In this document: positions 6,204 through 9,480 of the stretch, one piece after another | Position numbering within the stretch: the first letter of the stretch is position 1 | Layout: each line of letters begins with the position of its first letter | NCBI GenBank assembly: GCA_012841765.1 | Contig: DUUA01000055.1 | Span: 1-9,480, forward strand | Length of the DNA stretch: 9,480 nt | Source of the DNA: Acholeplasmataceae bacterium | Lineage (GTDB): Bacteria > Bacillota_I > Bacilli_A > ML615J-28 > CAG-698 | Reading direction: 5' to 3' | The notes under the pieces: generated by a model | What the model was told of the DNA's origin: nothing | Seen by the model: the letters and a program-made list of their open reading frames with translations, nothing else | Database searches by the model: none | Position numbers and translations under genes: made by a program

Positions 6204-9200
6204 TTATCTCTCTTTTCTCATATTTTTAATAATAAATTGTAATTCATTATTTCTCTCTTCTACATTTCCCGTTAGATAATATATTTTATCATTTTCTAAT
6301 TCATTTTCATATTGTAAATATGCATCTGGGAAAAGGACAGCATTCATTATATCAGTGTCATCATAAATTTGCAAGAAAGCCATACTATCATTTTTTTTAG
6401 TTTTTATTACTCTGATATATCTTACTCCCACAATAACTCTTGCAAAACCGCCTTTCTCTAAATCAGCAAGGTTTAATAAGTTATTTCTTTGCTTGTAATC
6501 TTCATATCTTTTAAAAACACTATATTTTAAATTAAAACCTAATGCTTCTCTTTCTCGATTAGCAATTTCTTCAAAACTATATTCTTCTTTTTTAATATTA
6601 TCTTTAACTAATCTACCTTTAAAAGCTTCCGAATATTCTGTTATGACAATAGTTTCTTCATAGCCCTCATTCATTTGCTTTCTAGTTAATCCGAAGTCAT
6701 CCAAAGCTCCAGCATCAACTAACATTTCCATATTCTTTTTAGTGAAAATCTTCTTTGTTCTATTTATAAAATCATAGTAATCAAGATATCTTTCATTTTC
6801 ATTTCTTTCTTCTATAAAATTTTTTAAAATCACTTCCCCAATTCCTTTAATTCCTAATAATGGAAAATATATTTCTTCGTTGACAAAAACGAATTTTCCC
6901 TCACTATAATTAATGGAAGGTAATTTTATATGAATATTATTTTTTTCACAATCATTTAAATAAGTTTTTATTAAGTTATCATTACCCAAATTATAACTCA
7001 TTAGTACAACCATAAAGTATTTATAGTAATGTTTCTTTAAATAAGCCATCATATAAGCTAAACGAGAATAAGCAACTGCATGATTTTTATTAAAACCATA
7101 AGATGCAAACTTCGCTATATAATCATAGATAATATTTGCAAGCTTCTTTTCATAACCATTATTAATTGAACCTTGAATGAATTTTTCACGCTCTTTTTCA
7201 ATAATCTCACTATGCTTTTTTGAAACAGCTCTTCTCAAAATATCAGCTTGTCCTAAACTATAGCCAGCAAATCTTTGGGCTATTAACATAATTTGTTCTT
7301 GAAAAACAATTATTCCATAAGTGGGCTTCAGTATGTCTTCTAAATCTTGATGAATATACTCTATTTTTTCATTACCAAATTTTCTATTAACAAATGAAGA
7401 AATCATTTCCATTGGTCCAGGACGATACAAAGCATTAGCATTAACGATATCATCAAAACTATCTGTTTTTAATTTCATTAATAAACTTTTCATTCCTCTA
7501 GAATCAAACTGAAAAATTCCATCAGTATTTCCTTTAGAAAAAATCTCAAAAGTTGATTTATCATTTAAATCAATTTTATTTATATTAAAGTTAATCTCTT
7601 CATTATTATTTATTTGCTCAATAACATCCTCAATAATACTTAAATTTTTTAAACCTAAAAAATCCATTTTTAAAAGGCCAAGTTTTTCTAAATCACCCGC
7701 ATCATATTGAGTTTGATATAAATCATTTACACCTTTTTGTAAGGCAGTATAGTCATTCAAATGCTCTTTTGTAATAATTATACCAGCTGCGTGTGTAGAA
7801 AAATGTCTAGGTAAACCTTCAATTTTTTCAACTAACGAAACTAAAGTTTTAATTTCACTATTTTCTTCAACAATTTTTTTTAATTTTTGATTATTTTTTA
7901 CTAAATCATTAATCTTGTCATCATCATTTTTTACAAATTTTAATACTTCATTAATAATTTTTTCATTGACTTGTAATACTTTAGAAACATCTCTAAGCGC
8001 CATTCTAATTTTAAATGTACCAAAAGTACAAATATGGGCAACATGATCGTTACCATATTTTTTTCCAACATATTTTATTACTTGATCTCTTTTCTTATCG
8101 GGAAAATCAGTGTCAATGTCTGGCATACTTATTCTTTCAGGATTTAAAAATCGTTCAAAAAGAAGATTATAAGCAAGTGGATCTACATCAGTAATTCCAA
8201 GAACATAAGCAACTAAAGATCCTGGTGCAGAACCTCTGCCGGGACCTACTAAAATATCATTAGTTTTTGCGTATTTTATAAAATCATAAACAATTAAAAA
8301 ATAATCTGCAAATCCCATTTTAATTATTACATCTAGTTCTAAAAATAGCCTTTTTTTATATTGAGAATAATCAAAATTCTTACCTCGCAAGCGTTTGTTT
8401 AAACCAATTTTACACAAATTAATAAAATAATCATTCACATTGCCTTTTTTAATTTTATATTCAGGAAGGTGATATCCTGAAAAATCAATTGAAACATTAC
8501 ATTTATCACTTATTTCTTTGGTGTTCTTAATTAACTCGGGATAGTCTTTGAATATATAATTTGCTTCTTCTTGACTTACTAAATACAAATTTTTTTCATT
8601 TTCTTTTAGATGATATTCATTAACTCCCAAATCAATGCACCTTAAAACTTGAAAAACATCAAAATCTTCTTTATTTAAATACACTGTTTTATTAATTGCC
8701 ACACATTTAACATTATTACTATCAGCAAATCTTATTATTTCATCAATATTATTTCGCATTTTTTCACTTTGTAAATCAATACCCAAATATAAATCATTAA
8801 TGATATTTTTATATTCGTTTAATTTTGATCCTGCCGCAATTAAATTATTTTCTAAAAGTAATTTAACAATTTCATTTTCATCTGACGGAATTATTCCTAT
8901 AATATTATCGCATTTGTTATTTAATTTATTTAATGAAAGAATATTTGAATTCTCTTTAAAACTTGCAATTTGCAATAAATTTTTATAACCTTCATTATTT
9001 TTTGCGTAGAGTAAAAGTGAATTGAAAAAATCAGATTTAATACTAATATTAATCCCTAAAATAGGCTTAATCCCCATTTTATTTGCTTTATTATAAAACT
9101 TTAATAGTCCACTTGTGTTATTAATATCACAAACTCCAAGACTAGAATAGTTATAAGCCTTTACCTTTGAAAGCAATTTATGAATATGATTAGAACTTTC

Positions 9201-9251
9201 TAAAAGTGAATATTCAGTTAATGTATATAAATTTACAAATTCCATAAGCAT
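6204..9251 (-). CDS. dnaE: DNA polymerase III alpha subunit, DnaE type
   Basis: This 1015-residue C-family replicative DNA polymerase synthesises DNA at the fork; Bacillota usually pair DnaE with a separate PolC. Domains in order: N-terminal PHP (about 3-260), palm/fingers core with GPGRGSAPGS (336-345), catalytic D380 and D382 in PDIDTDF and D530 in KMDFLG, YRPGPMEM (609-616), FNKNHAVAYSRL (720-731), a helix-hairpin-helix segment (LLGIKGIGEVIL, 798-809) and a C-terminal OB fold (about 935-1010). It stops after the OB domain, without the tau-binding tail of E. coli DnaE, and is about 100 residues shorter than B. subtilis DnaE (from memory). PHP metal ligands are mostly missing (N7, Y9, L11, I43). 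The outermost ATG (9251) is reported, but Met3 (9245) fits better: it aligns with the B. subtilis start (MSFV versus MEFV) and has AAGG at 9-nt spacing, against 3 nt for the first ATG. Confidence 0.98.
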   Translation of the reverse strand: MLMEFVNLYTLTEYSLLESSNHIHKLLSKVKAYNYSSLGVCDINNTSGLLKFYNKANKMGIKPILGINISIKSDFFNSLLLYAKNNEGYKNLLQIASFKENSNILSLNKLNNKCDNIIGIIPSDENEIVKLLLENNLIAAGSKLNEYKNIINDLYLGIDLQSEKMRNNIDEIIRFADSNNVKCVAINKTVYLNKEDFDVFQVLRCIDLGVNEYHLKENEKNLYLVSQEEANYIFKDYPELIKNTKEISDKCNVSIDFSGYHLPEYKIKKGNVNDYFINLCKIGLNKRLRGKNFDYSQYKKRLFLELDVIIKMGFADYFLIVYDFIKYAKTNDILVGPGRGSAPGSLVAYVLGITDVDPLAYNLLFERFLNPERISMPDIDTDFPDKKRDQVIKYVGKKYGNDHVAHICTFGTFKIRMALRDVSKVLQVNEKIINEVLKFVKNDDDKINDLVKNNQKLKKIVEENSEIKTLVSLVEKIEGLPRHFSTHAAGIIITKEHLNDYTALQKGVNDLYQTQYDAGDLEKLGLLKMDFLGLKNLSIIEDVIEQINNNEEINFNINKIDLNDKSTFEIFSKGNTDGIFQFDSRGMKSLLMKLKTDSFDDIVNANALYRPGPMEMISSFVNRKFGNEKIEYIHQDLEDILKPTYGIIVFQEQIMLIAQRFAGYSLGQADILRRAVSKKHSEIIEKEREKFIQGSINNGYEKKLANIIYDYIAKFASYGFNKNHAVAYSRLAYMMAYLKKHYYKYFMVVLMSYNLGNDNLIKTYLNDCEKNNIHIKLPSINYSEGKFVFVNEEIYFPLLGIKGIGEVILKNFIEERNENERYLDYYDFINRTKKIFTKKNMEMLVDAGALDDFGLTRKQMNEGYEETIVITEYSEAFKGRLVKDNIKKEEYSFEEIANREREALGFNLKYSVFKRYEDYKQRNNLLNLADLEKGGFARVIVGVRYIRVIKTKKNDSMAFLQIYDDTDIMNAVLFPDAYLQYENELENDKIYYLTGNVEERNNELQFIIKNMRKER

Positions 9252-9254
9252 TTA

Positions 9255-9258
9255 CCTT
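9255..9258 (-). promoter_or_regulatory. dnaE Shine-Dalgarno (AAGG), decides between two starts
   Basis: The minus strand reads TAGGTAAAGGTAAATGCTTATGG. The AAGG core is 3 nt from the first ATG (9251-9249), too close for normal initiation, and 9 nt from the second (9245-9243). An upstream TAGG (9264-9261) could serve the first ATG but lies at or before the predicted transcription start. The balance favours initiation at 9245. Confidence 0.55.
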
Positions 9259-9267
9259 TACCTATTT

Positions 9268-9296
9268 AGTATAACATATCTAATTATGTAATTCTA
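9268..9296 (-). promoter_or_regulatory. Candidate extended -10 promoter for dnaE-pfkA
   Basis: The minus strand shows TGT-TATACT (9276-9268), a TGn-extended -10. The -35 position (TAGAAT, 9296-9291, 17-nt spacer) is weak. The predicted start near 9261 would leave only about 10 nt before the first ATG and about 16 nt before Met3; the AAAGG at 9258-9255 would be inside the transcript, which favours Met3 as the true start. Confidence 0.5.
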
Positions 9297-9308
9297 TATT
9301 TTGTCTTT

Positions 9309-9336
9309 AAAAAATTGCCTAGTAATAGGCAATTTT
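9309..9336 (-). terminator. Rho-independent terminator of the right-edge membrane protein gene
   Basis: Eleven-base perfect arms AAAATTGCCTA (9311-9321) and TAGGCAATTTT (9326-9336) enclose a 4-nt loop, and six U residues (9314-9309) end the hairpin in the minus-strand transcript. It lies 9 nt after the stop codon of the partial gene at the right edge and upstream of the dnaE promoter, so dnaE is not read through from that gene. The T-run on the plus side is short, so any function in the other direction would be weak. Confidence 0.92.
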
Positions 9337-9345
9337 AAGTATTTA

Positions 9346-9480
9346 TTAATTTAATTTCTTTTTTCTTACCAGTAAAACTATGCCTAAAATAATACTTCCA
9401 ACAACAATTGAAAATATAATTACAGGCATGTAACTAAAGTCATTTTTTAAAAATATATTTGTATTTAAATAGCTTAATTG
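9346..9480 (-). CDS. Partial gene, C-terminus of an unidentified membrane-anchored protein
   Basis: This frame is open from the right edge to a TAA at 9348-9346 and encodes the last 44 residues of a protein. The first 17 or so are polar with asparagines (QLSYLNTNIFLKNDFSY). They are followed by one strongly hydrophobic segment of about 20 residues (MPVIIFSIVVGSIILGIVLL) and a basic tail, VRKKKLN. This is the pattern of a C-terminal stop-transfer anchor with the bulk of the protein outside the cell and the tail inside. No LPxTG sortase motif precedes the hydrophobic segment, so a plain membrane anchor, or the last helix of a multi-pass protein, is likelier. A terminator 9 nt downstream supports a real gene end. 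The family cannot be named from this fragment. Confidence 0.75.
   Translation of the reverse strand, partial: QLSYLNTNIFLKNDFSYMPVIIFSIVVGSIILGIVLLVRKKKLN

Noticed and set aside
8800..8988. A 62-codon plus-strand open frame inside dnaE
   Set aside because: It lies wholly antisense to well-conserved dnaE coding sequence, has no ribosome binding site that I can see and encodes low-complexity Phe/Ser/Leu-rich residues typical of the reverse strand of an AT-rich gene.
9418..9480. LPxTG sortase signal in the right-edge protein
   Set aside because: The hydrophobic segment and basic tail look like a sortase-anchored C-terminus, but no LPxTG-like sequence precedes them in the visible part; the closest proline is MP inside the hydrophobic segment.
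1..9480. Mycoplasma-type genetic code (TGA as tryptophan)
   Set aside because: Low GC content suggested it, but tryptophans in the regulator, pfkA and metG use TGG and no gene has an in-frame TGA.
1..9480. Mobile element, CRISPR array, tRNA or defence system
   Set aside because: I saw no spaced direct repeats, transposase or integrase motifs, cloverleaf-like segments or unknown ORFs between genes. All gaps are short and explained by promoters, terminators and one leader.

Overview
The window is a compact, AT-rich bacterial chromosome segment in which every recognisable gene lies on the minus strand. Tryptophan is read from TGG, no in-frame TGA occurs inside any gene, and Shine-Dalgarno sequences are purine-rich (AGGAGG, GAGG). 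Gene content and order (rplM-rpsI with a structured leader, dnaE followed by pfkA, a CiaR-like response regulator) point to a low-GC Bacillota. My guess is a small-genome Bacilli/Erysipelotrichia/RF39-like lineage that uses the standard code, not a true Mycoplasma. That placement is inference; I cannot assign a genus.

Read in the direction of transcription (right to left): (1) the C-terminal 44 codons of an unidentified membrane-anchored protein, ended by a strong terminator. (2) dnaE (replicative DNA polymerase III alpha, PolC-independent type) and pfkA (6-phosphofructokinase), 2 nt apart, with their own promoter and closed by a GAAA-loop terminator. (3) metG (methionyl-tRNA synthetase with zinc knuckle and C-terminal tRNA-binding domain) and a CPA2-type cation/proton antiporter, joined by a TAATG stop/start overlap. 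(4) rplM-rpsI (ribosomal proteins L13 and S9), with a good SigA-type promoter, a structured leader of about 80 nt that fits an L13 autoregulatory leader, and a strong terminator. (5) An OmpR/PhoB-family response regulator most like CiaR, overlapping by 14 nt the GTG start of a truncated gene that looks like its partner histidine kinase, running off the left edge.

The genes serve replication, glycolysis, translation, ion homeostasis and signalling: a core-genome housekeeping stretch with no phage, transposon, CRISPR array, tRNA or defence gene visible. No intergenic gap exceeds about 215 bases. I see no convincing undescribed system. The points worth a second look are smaller: a DnaE whose PHP metal-binding motifs are largely erased, a possible SD-masking arrangement in the L13 leader, a shared extended -10 promoter style giving very short 5' leaders, and two edge-truncated genes.
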